DNA of 64,000 bases, from NCBI GenBank assembly GCA_947846985.1, contig CANTUZ010000010.1:22863095-22927094 (forward strand), given 5' to 3'. Made by a program: the position numbers and the translations under genes. Position 1 is the first letter of the stretch, and each line of letters opens with the position of its first letter. The notes beneath the pieces are model-generated. The model was not told the DNA's origin. It saw nothing but the letters and a program-made list of their open reading frames with translations, and searched no databases. This DNA is from Fratercula arctica (Eukaryota > Chordata > Aves > Charadriiformes > Alcidae). Shown piece by piece: positions 51,001 through 63,893 of this stretch.

Positions 51001-53802
51001 GTTTCTCTGGCTGAGCTGAGAAAAGTGGCCCTTTCTTGTGTCATCCCAGGCCTTCCTTCTCACCTAGAGCTGTTGCATTTCTCTGCTAAGGTGCAGCAGC
51101 CATCTGGGACATTGCAGTGCTATCTTAGTGCAGTAAGCTCAACCCCAGAGCAGCCTTCTTTCAAGCCGTGCACCGAATGGTACGTGGCTGCATGTCTGCC
51201 CTTGCTGTGCTAACTGCTTTCCAGTGGAAGAACTGCGAGATGAGACTGCACGTGTCCCTGTGTTTCAGCGAGAGCAGATGAAGGTCTTGCTGTCCGAGCA
51301 GCTGCAGGTAGTGGCTGGTGAGTGTGCAGACCCAGAGCTATAAGCTCTAGTACGGGTAATATCTGGGGTATTGCTGGTGTCTTCCCGCTGCACAGCCTAG
51401 CTGCCTGGGAAGGGATCATCCCAATGTCTGTGTTACTTAGGAGAGGGAAGGGGCTCAGCATAGGTGTGTTTGGGGATGAGCTGGGGCTGTATGCTGCCTC
51501 CTTACCTCCTGCATTTTGGTGAGGAAGCAGTCAATGAAGTCCTGAGGGGAGCTGGGATCTAGGGAGTCTTGGTGTATCTTCACCTCCTCTGCCACAAAGG
51601 CTTTTAGAGCATCAAATTCTCTGAATATTTTGTTGTGTGGGCCAGGCAAGTAATCCAGGATATTTGAGAACATCTGGTAGAGCTGGAAAGAAAGAAACAG
51701 GAGGGTCCCTAGCATGACCATTGCCCCATCCTTTGATATTACCAAAGAGCCTAGGAAGGTCACAACCCTCTCAACTGAGACAAGCAGAAGGGTGGTGAGG
51801 CTGGGCAGTCCAACAGAGCAGTAGGGGCTTGCTTAGTGGTAGGAACCTCAGGTGGAGAAGAAGGGTGTCAGGACTAGGGGAAAGCACCCTCCCCTCTCCA
51901 TTGGTGAGGGTGCTTCTTGCTCTTGAATGAATTCCCTCCGGTGCAGCTCCCTAGGCTCCCTGCTCCCCTAGGAGAATGCTGACACAGTAAAATGGCGACT
52001 GAATGTACCTGTCCCCAGTAGGAGTTCATCATCTCAAAGATGTTGTTCATGTTGTTCATCAGGGCCAGGAACTTCTTGTCTTTATAGTCATATCGTCTCC
52101 CAAAGACAATGGAGCATATGACATTGGAGACAGCACAGCTCAGCATGAAGGTTGGGTCAAAAGGTGTTCCTGTGATTTCAGAAAAGTTACAAACCGTAAA
52201 GAAAACCAACTATGGCTACTTATGGCTACTGTGGGTATCCTGAGCTCTGGTTGTTAGTGGAACTATCAGAACACAGTCTCTGAATGACACAGAAGGGTCC
52301 CCAAAAAGAACAGTATGTGATCATGGAATTATTTCCTGCTTTGTAATGAGGGGCAGCTGGTGCACGGACAAAACACGTGCTAATTCTATTCTATGCTGAA
52401 GACATGGGTCTCCCTTAATACAGTCCTTTTTTTGCAAACATAAGCTATATTAAAAACGGAGCATACCCTTTGTTTTGTTGATCTCTTCTAGCAAGTGCTC
52501 AGATTCCTCCTGGATCCTCTCTTCAATGCTCCTCTTCCCCATTCCAAAGTTGCGCAGAGTGCTGAGAGCAAACCGCCGGACTTGTAACCACTCCTGGTTG
52601 TTGCTAAAAATAATCCCTGCAGAGGAAGAAGGAAGAGGAAAGACCTGGCTTCGGTGTGCTGGGTGTGCGATGAAGAGAGGCTCACAGTGACAGTGATTCC
52701 TGTCCCTGGGAGAGCACTGTCATGGTAACGTCGTAGAGTCCTGTGGCTTGGAGACACTCTATGGAGGTACTGTAGTCCACCTGCCTGCTTTTGGCCTTCT
52801 CCACCACATACCCAACCTCCCTGTGAACAATTCGTCACTCATACCTGCACATAAGTTCCCTTCCTGCAGCTGGTGGCTGTTGCCACTTGCCCTTTCACTG
52901 CACATCACTAAGATCAGTCTGACTCCATTTCTCTGCTACCCTCTTTGGGTGATGAAAGGCAGCAATTACAGCCCACTCTGCCTTCCCTTCTCCAGGTAGG
53001 ACCCACCCGCTCCCCGCAGTCCTCCCTCATGCATGGTACATTCCAGCCCTAATCTGCTGAATGAAGGCTCAGCCCTTCCCTTCTCCTCAGAAGGAGCTCA
53101 CTCAGCAAACATACCTAATCCATTATTGGCCCTGTCTCCTATTGCCATGTGTCCTCTGGTGGCAAACTCGTCCGCGTGATCAACCAAGGCTTCTTTCACC
53201 GCATCATGTCCGTGCAGCACCACCACTGGGTCAGAGCCCAGATGCACTGTGAACACTGGTCCATACTCTCCACTGAGCTGTCAAAACGCAAGACAGAAGA
53301 TGGCCATGGAGCAGAGCTGGAGGAGGAGTTGAAAAATGGCCTTGCTGCTGCATCCCACTGCAGGCAGTGCAGCCTCCCAGCCCAGCAACATCAAGATTTC
53401 ATCCTCTCATGCTAAATGTAGGTGTGGAGGGGGTTCCCAGCTATCAGGCCCTGAACAACAGTGACAACAGCAGTGCCGGGGAGCAGCTGAGATCCTCATG
53501 GCTTTTCTGCACCTCTGGGATTGCTACTCATCAAGCTATGGCCACAGGTTGTCCCCATGCAGAGGTCCCACCCATTTCTTGCCCACAGAAGAAAGTAAGA
53601 GAGAAGAAGAAAGTGGCCTTACCTTCTGGAGGGTTTTGGCCAAGTCCTTTGGTTTCACCTGCAGCAAGTTACCTAGGATGGGAAGGGGAGCCGGTCCCGG
53701 AGGCATCTTCCCCTTTCCAGACCTCCCTCTCCATGCTGTGATGGAGAGCAGGCAAGCAATGCAAACCAGGAGGACAACAGTGGCTGCTCCCAGGAGCTCC
53801 AT
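48013..53802 (-). CDS. Cytochrome P450, CYP2C family (CYP2C45-like), copy 3, complete
   Basis: Third intact copy: exons 53623-53802, 53115-53277, 52467-52616, 52009-52169, 51506-51682, 50840-50981, 50222-50409, 48898-49039 and 48013-48194 (494 aa). It carries the copy-2 residues at nearly all positions that separate copy 2 from copy 1. Its own changes are A100T, S283N and P321L, and it keeps Val370. P321 lies in the segment [13 protein letters not shown] after the I-helix; most CYP2 proteins I recall have Pro there, so Leu is worth noting. The catalytic motifs and Cys439 are intact. A GGA triplet repeat in intron 8 is one unit longer than in copies 1 and 2 (48844-48861). Confidence 0.93.
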
Positions 53803-53913
53803 TTGGTTCTGTGCCTCAGGAGGGAGTGACTCTGGCTGCCGGAGCCCGAGTCTATATACCGAAGGGCTGTGTTAGCTCAACAGCAGGTTTTGGATCACGT
53901 GGCTGAGTCAGTC
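53803..53913 (-). promoter_or_regulatory. Core promoter of the U3 P450 gene
   Basis: TATA box (53852-53859) and ARE/MARE-like site (53902-53910) are as in the other copies. One base change turns the adjacent TGACGTGG into CACGTG (53896-53901), a perfect E-box. The upstream DR4 block is absent. Confidence 0.6.
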
Positions 53914-56900
53914 AATATTAGTACTCAATCATTTGTTTGACTGCCCTGTGTTATGAAACTGGGACTTCTCTCAGTGTTAATTGGCCATCGAAGACACACC
54001 TTATCTCAAACAACTGCAGAGGCCAACTGAGGTTAAGAAATTTACAATGTGTTCATAAAACTTGTTTTGTTTCATCTGGAGTTTATTATTAAAGAGATCA
54101 CACTAGGGGCACACTCTTCTACTGAGGCGCTCCTGGAAATTCACTGTCGCGAGAGTATCTTCGAAGTACTTCAGTGCTATTTGCATTTTCTGTTCTTTGG
54201 TATTAAGCGTACGAGCTCTCGGTGGAGTGAGCCACCCTTGCTTGTTCCTGAAGTCTTCCTGACATCATCAGTGGAGTTTGCACTGCGTGTGATGTGCCAA
54301 AGAACATACTGATGTGTTCTCCTCAGTGCGCAGCAATTGCCTCAGTCTCTCTCCCTGGAGATGTCTGGCCTCACAGGAGAGGAAAGTATAAAATACCCAT
54401 CTGGAAAGGGCAGAAAGGTCTCCAGACATCACAATAGATAAGAAAGGATTTGCCGGGAGAGGTAAGAAAAAGATATAAGAAAAGGGGACTAGACCCTGGG
54501 GCTCTGACCTCTTTGAGGTCCCCTAGAGGAAAGAGTGAGAGAAGCAGGTAGAGAAGAGAGAAATGAAGAACTTGAGAGGGTCTCTGGGCAATGGCTTCCC
54601 AAGCTGAGACAGAGCTGCGCATGTGAGAGGCTGGGTGTAGGTCAGTGCAGCCTGGCAACTAGTCCTTGCACTTGCACTGACCCAAGCAGCACACCCAAGC
54701 TACTGCTAGAAGCTGGCATGTACAAGTTCCTGTTTTGTTGTTGCCTGACTGCCGTATGAGGAACCGCTCCCCTGGAAGGGCCAGAGGTGCTCTGGGAGAC
54801 TGCAGAGCATGTCTGGTGTGTTGCAAGGACTTCAAAAAGAGCTGGAGGCTTCCTGCCCACTCCGGGGCTGTGTACCTGCGAGGGTCCCAACAGCAGCGGC
54901 AATGGCAGGTAGAAAGGACCCGCAGGGCTGTGGCACTGCCTGTGCTGAGCTTGCTCAGTCTGGCCACATCCCTCTGTCTTTCCTGAGCTGCGACGCTTCT
55001 GCAGGCAGACAGGACTCATCCAACTGAGCAGAAGGTGTTGCGAGGATAGGGGATGTGGGACTTGGTGGGAATTAGTGAGGGGCCTGGGTGAACCAGGTGC
55101 TTGGTTGGAGTGTGCTGGGTTTGCTGTGCCGCAGCAGGTTAGCGTGAGTTTCCCCTTCACTCAGAGGAGCTAGCGAAGTTTTGCAAAAGTTTCTGTAGCT
55201 TCCCCATAAGTTCTGTGGGCAAAAGCTCTGGAACTAGGAATACTTTCAAGATTTCTCATTTTCATCAGAATAAAATCATTATATTCCAAATATTCCCACC
55301 ACCCTGGCAGACACACTGGGGATTTACACGGGAGGAAAACCCATAAGACTAGTCACTCAGACCTTTTCCCTGTGGGAAACCACAGACCTTTTCATGTCAC
55401 AGTAGTATTCAAGGGTTTTCTGAGTACTCACTTCTGTTTGCAGCTGCTAAGAGTAGGCAGGACTGGTCTGTCCTCTCCGTGCATGTGAAAGTCCAGGAAG
55501 GCCAGGCTGAAATCCCCTCCTCTCCATCTTCACCAGGAGCTTTGGTTTTAAGTTAGTTGGAGGCACACATTAGGGATATTCAAAGAAAAGGCTACCAGTG
55601 TTGTAGCTTTGTCTCTTTTTTCCTAAACTAAAGCACAAGCTTGAAGCAAAACTGTCGTCATTGTGTAGAAGGCTTACTGCCTGAGCCTTCTCTTTTTGGA
55701 CCTTGATTCAGAAGGTGGCACCGCGAAATGCCTCTCCTGCCCACTGTGCTGCCAGCACCCCTCATCCCCGGGAAGCTTGGTGTGGATATCCCCGCTGTCT
55801 GCAAATACTGTTCACCTTCTGTGGAGGATTGTTTTGACCGAGTCTCTCCTCCATGCACTGCCATTTTGTGCCACATAAGGTGCACAGTACAAGCCAGACA
55901 CACAACGATCTCGTCAGAGGCAGTCCCACAATGCGCAGGGCATTTTCTACTCCTCTTTCCAGCACTTCTTTGTGGTGGTGTTTAATACTTACTTTTCTTC
56001 CCACAGAAGCTCTAGAGAGCTTTCTACAGCCAGGGCTACTCCTACACTGCCGCTATGTCTGCCCCGGTCTCCAGGCTCAAAATTGTTGGGAGGAGAGGAT
56101 TTTCCTGATGGATATCCCAGGAAGATTTTAGCTTGCTGGGGTCAGCTTCAGGCTAGTGGCCTACAGAGATTTTTGGCCTCCCCTGCCTTCATCTCCTGCG
56201 TGTCCTGTTTGTGGTGGTCTTGAGTGCTAGCTAAATTGGTGCTTACAGCTGGGTCACCGTACCGCGTGAGAACTATTGAATGGATGAGGAAGAGATTTGA
56301 GAGGAAGAGAGACCTGCCTGTTTCCTCTCAGCCAGGCTGCTTTCCGCTGCCTATCCCAACTTCTTCTGAACAAAGCATCTCGTTTCCATGAATGTCAGGC
56401 TCATTTTAATTGCCTCCCATCTCCGCATCCTCCAACACGGCTTTCAAGTGTCTGTGTGTAGAAATTAGGAAAGGGCACTTACCTGAAACCGTTCTCAGCA
56501 CAGCTATTGCCTGGGGGACCTACAGCACCCCCAGTGTTGTTTCACATAGAGTTATTCTTCATGTACCTGTAGATATTTTTCCTATGAGCATAAACGAAGT
56601 ATTGGTGGGTTAAAGTGTAATGAAAGCTATCTCTATAGCTCCAAAGTGCTTCATTTAGTTGTTATTTTTTACCCAGTTATCAGCAGATAATGCAGTGAAG
56701 TGAAGCATTCAGCAGTCACGCAGTGGCTGTGAGATTTGGGCAAGCTGTCCTGGCACAAGCTTCTACAGAGATGAAGCCTCCCTCCCTGCCAAAGTCCAAA
56801 TGTTTTCCCCAGGTTCCTCTCCACTGCGGCTGCCCGGTGCCCAGGCAGGCGCTGGGACGAGCACATTTGGTTTGTGAGCGCGGCTCAAACAGCAGGCAGA

Positions 56901-57030
56901 GGCTTTCTCTGGGATTACAGAGGCTCCCCTTACCTGCGTCTCAGGCCTATCTTGGCGGCCCACTTGGCCAGCCTTTGGGGGTGGGTGTCCCACAGAGCAT
57001 ATGGTCCTGCCACCTAGCAGCTATGCCCGG

Positions 57031-57078
57031 AACGGTCCTGGACTGCAAACGGGGCTGTAGTCCACAGCCAGGACCGTT
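57031..57078. repeat. Inverted repeat with 11-bp arms (U3)
   Basis: Same arms as in U1 and U2, unchanged. Confidence 0.6.
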
Positions 57079-57651
57079 GAAGGGGAATCACCTCCTTTTA
57101 GGTGTGCAAAGCCTCCTGAGCGCCATAGTTTTCCACAGATCTCATGTGGAGGGCTATTTCTGTGCTTATGTGCTGGCACCCCATAGCTGGCATTTGAAGC
57201 AGCGGCTCCTTTAAAAGAGGAAAAGAGCGTTGTCACTCAGTTTCTTGCACTCATGCCATGTACTGAGCCATTAGGGCAGCAGTAGGGTACCTGGAGAAAA
57301 GCAGGTGGATCTCCTGCATGGGCCAGCGGTGGGAAGAACTCGGGGTGAGAAGAAAGGGTTTGAAGACCCTCCTGGGGCTGTACAGTAAATTGCACAGAGG
57401 AGTTCCTCTCAGCTTAGTGACATGAATGCAGACTCCTCTCTTGACATAAGCTCAGCTCCTGCCCTGTGGTTTTCTTCAAAGGGTGCAAGCAGATTGTGCT
57501 GGGTTCAGAGCCAGGTGAGGGCAATGGAAGGTGTTGGGCTGTTGGGCTGGGTCCACCTGGACCCTTTGGGAATTTCTGATCCCAGCTGGCTCTGCAATTT
57601 AGAAGGCTAGGCTAAGAGCAGCTGCTTTGTGGTCCTTGGCAAGAGAGCAGG

Positions 57652-59237
57652 ATGGGTGTTGCAGGGCAGTCTAGGGCTGTGTTTGGAGCTATGCTCTCCT
57701 GGGGGTTTCTTGGTGCCCTTGTTTTGGTTGTGGGGGCTCAGGGTAGTGTTTTTTCTGATCCCACCTCGCTAGCTTGTGGCCAAGAAAGCCTGCAGCTCAC
57801 CTTGCCTCCAGGCTGGGAAGGGAATGCTTCCTTTGTGCTGGCTGCTTGGGGTAAGTGAGAGTGGTGTCAAGAGGCTTTCTTACTGCTGTATTTGGTCACA
57901 GTGCACATGTATGCCTGGAATGAGGAGAAAGGGGCAGGTTTGTTGTCAAGTGTTGTCTAACAGCTTCAGTGCACCTTGTGTAAGCAGGGGGCTGTTCATA
58001 TGACCTAGCAGTCATGGGTTTTGGTGGAGTGCTGTGCCTGGATCTAGATGGTCTTGGCTGCTGGGTCTTGGCTCTTCCCTCACACCCCCCTGCTGGCCCA
58101 GACCCTAATACTGGCTAGGGCCTTTTTTCCTACAGAAGGGTAGGATTGTAGTGGACCCCATCTTCAATGTGGGATGCTGAAGTCTCTGCTCCTGTCTCCT
58201 CTTTCCCTAGGTACCGAGGGGAAGGCACGTGTTCTGCAGAATGACTGTGAGTGTGGGCTCTTGGTATCTGGGGCTCCAGATGGCTCCAGGAAAGTATTGG
58301 TCTCCTATACTGGCTGTTATGTCTTTGGATGGGTGAGTGACCTTAGGGGTTCTGCTGGGACTGTGGCTACTGCTGCTCTGGCTGCCCTGACTGGTGTGGC
58401 TCTCCCCTAGGATGGCAATTACCTCATGCTGGTTGGGCTTGAAGGAGCAGATGGTGCTGGACAAAAGGTTCTTCATGAAGAGAAGCTGCTCAGGTGCCCT
58501 GTGGACCTTCCTGGTAAGACTGACAGCTCATTAGGACATCCTGCTTGTACCTTGTGGTGATGAGTGCCCTTCCTTTTGGATGTCTGTTCCTAGTTAGTCT
58601 GGGGCTGGGAAGGGGGACTTACTGCTGTGCAGAAGACTCCCTGGAGAAGGGTTTTGGACATAAGAGCCACCAACTTGCTGAGGACTTGTGCCTCCTCTGC
58701 AGGGTCAGCAGGTGAATGTTCCTTATGTCTCCGAGACGTATTCTGACTGCATGAATCGCTGCAAGTTCGGGACTGAGCTGGAGACTGGGTACAATGATTT
58801 TTCCAAACTACCAGAGTTGATCCAGAATACTTTATCTTGACAGATCCCATGCAGTCTAGTCTCCTGTGCATGGCTTCAGGGGGAGTCTTTGTTCCAGGGA
58901 ATGCAGGTCCCTTCTGAGCAGGCTTCCATGCCAGCTCCAGGCTGTGTGTTTGACCCTCACATGAGTCTAACTTCCCTTGACTTGCATGCAGAGTCACCAA
59001 GACGCTTGCCAGCAGTGTCCTCTGTGTCTTTACCCCCCTGCTCCTTGTGCCTTAGCTGCGAACTCCTGCTGTTTCTTCCAGCCCTGGATGCTCCTAGCAG
59101 TGGTGTCTGTTCTGCTGTCCTCAGCCAAGACCGGCTGCTGTGTGCCTCCTCGCCTATCAGCCAGGGAGACTGTGAAGAGCGAGGCTGCCGCTATGACCCT
59201 AGGGACAGGGTGAAGCCTTGTTACTTTGGTAACACAG
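57652..59237 (+). pseudogene. ZP4/ZP1-like egg-coat gene, 5' fragment, copy 3 (four exons)
   Basis: Exons 57652-57850, 58211-58332, 58411-58513 and 59082-59237. The frame and splice sites are intact. It shares the trefoil differences of copy 2 and has D122G of its own in exon 3 (GADDAG to GADGAG). The trefoil again has Arg178. There is no ZP module before 62358. Confidence 0.75.
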
Positions 59238-60479
59238 GTACGCATGCCTCCTCCTGGAGGAGCCATAAACTGGGATTCCTTACTTCCCTGGTAGAGCAGT
59301 ATTGGAGTGTACTGGTCCTGCAGGTGACTTAGGGCTATGTTTTTTGGCTCTCAAGAATACTCTGTCCCATTGAAGTGTCTGGCCCTTTCGTATGTATTGC
59401 AACAGACAATTGGGGTATATGGCCAGAAGGAGTGTTGCTGTTACTTGTCTTGCAACAGAAATGTAAAAAAACCCCACACTATTACCACTGTTCTTCAGTG
59501 GATTTCTCTGTCATGTCCCACAGGAAACCATTCATTTAGGGATCCTCTCACTCCAAAAAGGTGTTACTTAGCTCCAGAAATGCTGCTAAGGTGTTCCATA
59601 GTATGTTTAGCTTGGTCACCTTTGTTTCCACTGTTCCAGCCCATAGGGTGGGTCTGCATGCTCTGCCTACCTCCCCAGTGCTGGGGTAGCGTTTCTGTAG
59701 CAGCACGCTTCCTTCCTCACCCACACCACCAAAGACACAGTCAACCTGCCTAAGAGGAAGAATGTCGTAACACGTTCTGGCAGCCAGATGTTGACAGTTC
59801 TACCTAAAAGGGCCCTTTCCTTCACGGATGTTTTTAACCAGCTCTAGTACTTGCATAGATCTTTATTTCCTCACTTTTAGACAGGAAGGTGTAACAGTAC
59901 TGAGGGAGATGATGTCCCTGTCGTTGTTGTTGGTTAACATCATCTCTTTTTTTTCCTGCATATAAATGTGAAAGTGACGTTTTTCCCGTGTTAAAAGACC
60001 AAACAGATTTTGGATGTTCTAACAAAGGCAATACTCAGGCACTGAGGTTTCCCCTCTGCAAGGCCATTTGCATGGGCAGGCATCAAGTGGACCCTGTGAA
60101 TGTTCCAAATTGAAGAGCCTTTTGGCATCCAGCTTAGAATATGTTGGGTATTATCGCCAGGATTATCCCTTGTGTGGTTATTTGTCCCCTGAGTATGTCC
60201 CAAGTTCTGGAGCTGTTTAGTAACAGAACGTTTTCTCACTGCCCTGTGCTTCCCATGCAGTTTGTGAATTGTAGCTAGATGTTGTTTGTCACTCCTCTCT
60301 TCATTGCTTCAGGCGAACCAACATCCCAATGGGCAGGAAGAACATGAGTATGAACATGAATATGAATCATCCCCTCCCAGATCTCCAGACGTAAGTGATC
60401 TATTAACTGATTCTCAACATAACACACGTGCTGCTGAGTGAGTTCCTAAATGCAGGAGTGGCTTTAAGGGTAGCCCTAG

Positions 60480-61558
60480 AGAGCTGTGGTGGGTTGACCC
60501 TGGCTGGACACCAGGGGCCCAGCAAAGCTGCTCTATCACTCCCCCTCCCCACTGGACAGGAGAGAGAAAGTAGAAAAAGAGAGAAAGAGAAAGACTCATG
60601 GGCTGAGGTAAAGATCATTCACTAATTGCCATCATAGGCAAAACAGACTCACCTTGGGGAAATTAGTTAAATCTATTACCAATCAAATCAGAGTAGGATA
60701 ATGAAGAATAAATCCAAATCTTAAAACACCTTCCCCCCACCCCTCCTTTCTTCCCAGGCTTAACTTTGTGCCCCAATTCTCTACCTCCTCTCCCCGGGCA
60801 ACACAGGGGGATGGGGAATGGGGGTTGTGGTCTGTTCATCACATGGTGTCTCTGTTGCCCCTCTCTCCTCACGGGGAGGACTCCTCACACCCTTCCCCTG
60901 CTCCAGCATGGGGTCCCTTCCAAGCGTGAGTCCCTTCTACGGGGTGCAGTCCTTCAGGAACAGACTGCTCCAGCGTGGGCCCCCCACGTGGTCACGAGTC
61001 CTGCCAGCAAACCTGCTCCAGCGTGGGCTCCTCTCTCCATGGGGCCACAGCTCCTGCCAGGAGCCTGCTCTAGCGTGGGCTTTCCCACAGGGTCACAGCC
61101 TCCTTCGGGCATCCACCTGCTCCAGCGTGGGGACTTCCACGGGCTGCAGATGGGTATCTGCTCCACCATGAATCTCCATGGTCTGCAGGGGGACAGCCTG
61201 CCTCACCATGGTCTTCACCACGGGCTGCAGGGGAATCCCTGCTACGGCGCCTGGAGCACCTTCTCCCCTCCTTCTTCACTGGCCTTGGCGTCTGCAGAGT
61301 TGTTTCTCTCCCATATTCTCACTCCTCTCTCCAGCTGCAGTTGCTGGGTTGGTTTTTTCCCCCTTCTTAAATGTGTTATCGCAGAGGGGCTACCACCGTC
61401 ACTGATGGGCTCGGCCTTGGCTACGGGTGGGTCCATCTTGGAGCCAGCTGGCGTTGGCTCTATCGGACGTAGGGGAAGCTTCTAGCAGCTTCTCACAGAA
61501 GCCACCCCCGTAGCCCCCCTGCTGCCAACACCTTGCCACACAAAACTAATACAAGAGC
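60480..61558 (+). mobile_element. Solo ERV-type LTR with 5-bp target-site duplication (U3)
   Basis: Copy of the same insertion, LTR 60485-61553, AGAGC on both sides, no internal retroviral genes. Confidence 0.8.
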
Positions 61559-63340
61559 TCATGGTAAGGTCTCTCCCCGTGCTTGCCTGGGGATCCTACA
61601 TGACTGCTCTTTCTGGTTGCACCTCTGTCCATTTGATGCAATCCTAGAGGAGGGGCCAGCAACGGTTGGCCATTGTTTTAGAGTCCGCAGGCATTAAAGC
61701 TGCATCCTGCATGGGCGAAAATGGAGGGAGAAGGAGGGATGAACCTGCGATGTGAGCAAATCTGATATTTTACTCAAAATACCACCACAGTTTCCAACGA
61801 GAGGTGGAAAATACTGCATATGGTATTCTCTGCAGTACTCAGAAGGTCTCCGAGTACCTTGTGACTACCATCACAGAAATTATATTTTGCCTCTAGGACT
61901 CTTATATGACCATGATGCAGGGGACAAGAAATACCTACGTAAATGAAGATCAAGACAACCACTGCAAATCAGACACCCAAACACAAGCAAAGCCCGTGAG
62001 GACAAATGAGCCCAGAGGAGAGCCACCTGTGGTGGAATCCATGTATGAAAACCATCCACCCTGTCACTGAAAGAAAAGCACCAAGTAGTGGCTGGGACTA
62101 GAAATAACAGACACGATCCTCTTCCTGGACACCAGGGGTCACACGGTTGCAGGTTATGAACAGGAGAGTTTTCTCTTTGTGCGTACATGAAATTCTACGG
62201 AGGACAGGACAAAGAGACTTTGGATAGGGAAAGAACTTGTTGGCAATGATGCCTCTGAGATGCAGAAGCAAAAGGAGATTGCCCTGGAGTGCTCAGGTTC
62301 TCTGGGAGGGAGGGTTTTGCTGTCCTCCTAAATTTAAGTTCATTCATTTTAATAATCCTTGCAGCGATTGTCATGGTGGGAAAGAGCAGCCAGAGACTTG
62401 TTTGGAGTCCCCATCACTCGGGTGCCTGAGCTTCTCACAACAGCCTGCAAAGACAGGGATGCACTCTTTTCATTTAGCAGCGGGAGTCCAGACCATAAGT
62501 GAGATGAAGCGATATGCCCAAGAAAACTGGGAAGAGAATACAACTCCAGCTGCAGAACTTACCCCCAGTGATGGCAACTTCCCGTCATTCTCAGCTGTTC
62601 CTTACCCACCATGGCCTCTCACTCACACTGTTCTCTCCTCTGTACCTTGGCATTTCAGCTGGGAGGTGGGATGGGAGTGTGATTCAGGCAGGAGACACCA
62701 TCCACAGAAACGATCTCCTCAGCAGCCCTGTCTTGATTCACGTAGGGGTCCTGCCTGGCTGCAGTGACAGGCAGGACTGTCCTCGAGGACAACAGAAGGC
62801 CTGGGGGAGGTGGTAGGAGGAGGACGGAGAGGAGCCATAGGGAAGGTTCTGCCAGCTTGTGGAAAGGCTGGACCGTAGAGTGCCTGAGAAATGAAAGGAG
62901 CCCCCTGGACCAGCCAGAGGTCCCATTGAGGGGGTGAAGGCAGCTGGAGCTTCAGCCTCTGAACTGAGGGGAGAGTGTCCTCCTCCAGGAGGGATGCTGC
63001 AGCTCTCTTACATCCGGCTGTGAACAGCAGGATTGGTAGCCCCAAGAACAGCAGATAGAGCTGCTGATAGCCCACAGGCTGCAGGGCCCCCTTCTCCTCC
63101 CACACCACGAGCCATCCCGACTGGTGGTGTGCTGCGACTGGCCGGGGGCTCCCTGCAGGCAGCAGCACCATGTCCAGTGGCTGAAGCAAGCAGGACCCTT
63201 GCCCCGGGAGGGACAGCCCTTCCCTTCCCACAGGGTGCTGGGCACAGGTGCTGCAGATCTACCCTGCAGTGGAGCAGCAGATGGGGTGCTGCCCCAACCC
63301 AAAGAAAATAAGGGCTCAAATAATCATAAAAAGGTTTTTC

Positions 63341-63346
63341 TTTATT
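63341..63346 (-). promoter_or_regulatory. Poly(A) signal of the U4 P450 gene
   Basis: Minus-strand AATAAA at the same place as in the complete units, about 370 nt after the stop at 63712. Confidence 0.7.
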
Positions 63347-63711
63347 GGGTCACTAATGTACACACGTGCAGTGCTAACCGTCTGCAAAGCATGCTGCTCT
63401 TGGTGGGACACATGCCGCAGGAGAAGCAGGTCGTGGGCAGCCATGGGAGCTGCGTGTGAGAAAATCAGCTATTTGATGCAGCCGCTGCGCTCAAGGAGCC
63501 CATGGAGAGCGCATCAGTGCAAGAGGCTGCAATGTGGTAGGGCAGTTCCAGGAGGCTTTGAAGGTGTCTACTCCGTGCATGCACCTGTGTTTGGGCTGTC
63601 TTCCTGGAGGCCTTAGGGAGGTGTGCCAATGCTTCTGCCGTCGGTTTCAGTAAGGGAGATGTAAAAGGAGTAGCCAGGCTCAGGATGCCGTGGAAAGAGT
63701 TTCTGCGCTTT

Positions 63712-63893
63712 TTAGCGGGGGACAGCACAGAGCTGGTAGGCAGGAGGTACGTTGCTTGTCCCACTCAGTGTTGGGGTTATGCTGAGCTCCTGGGGGTCGA
63801 CGACAGGCTTCAAGGTGAAGTTCTGCAAGATGATGGCTGTGAGTAGGAATATCTCCATGCGTGCCAGGCCCTCTCCGGGGCATATTCGCTTCC
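63712..63893 (-). CDS. Cytochrome P450, CYP2C family, copy 4, terminal exon only
   Basis: A 182-nt last exon (acceptor AG at 63894-63895) encoding [13 protein letters not shown], with the haem-ligand cysteine, through to CAVPR and a TAA stop. It is the same protein sequence as in copies 1-3. The remaining eight exons lie right of the window, so completeness cannot be judged. Confidence 0.88.

Larger units (their letters stand above)
46657..62358. repeat. Tandem segmental duplication, unit 3 (U3, 15,702 bp)
   Basis: Head-to-tail copy sharing all U2 deletions. Near its left end it shares several substitutions with U4 that U1 and U2 lack, for example in the sequence just after the P450 poly(A) signal (47669-47730 against 63370-63430). 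This makes U3 and U4 the most recent pair. Confidence 0.95.
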
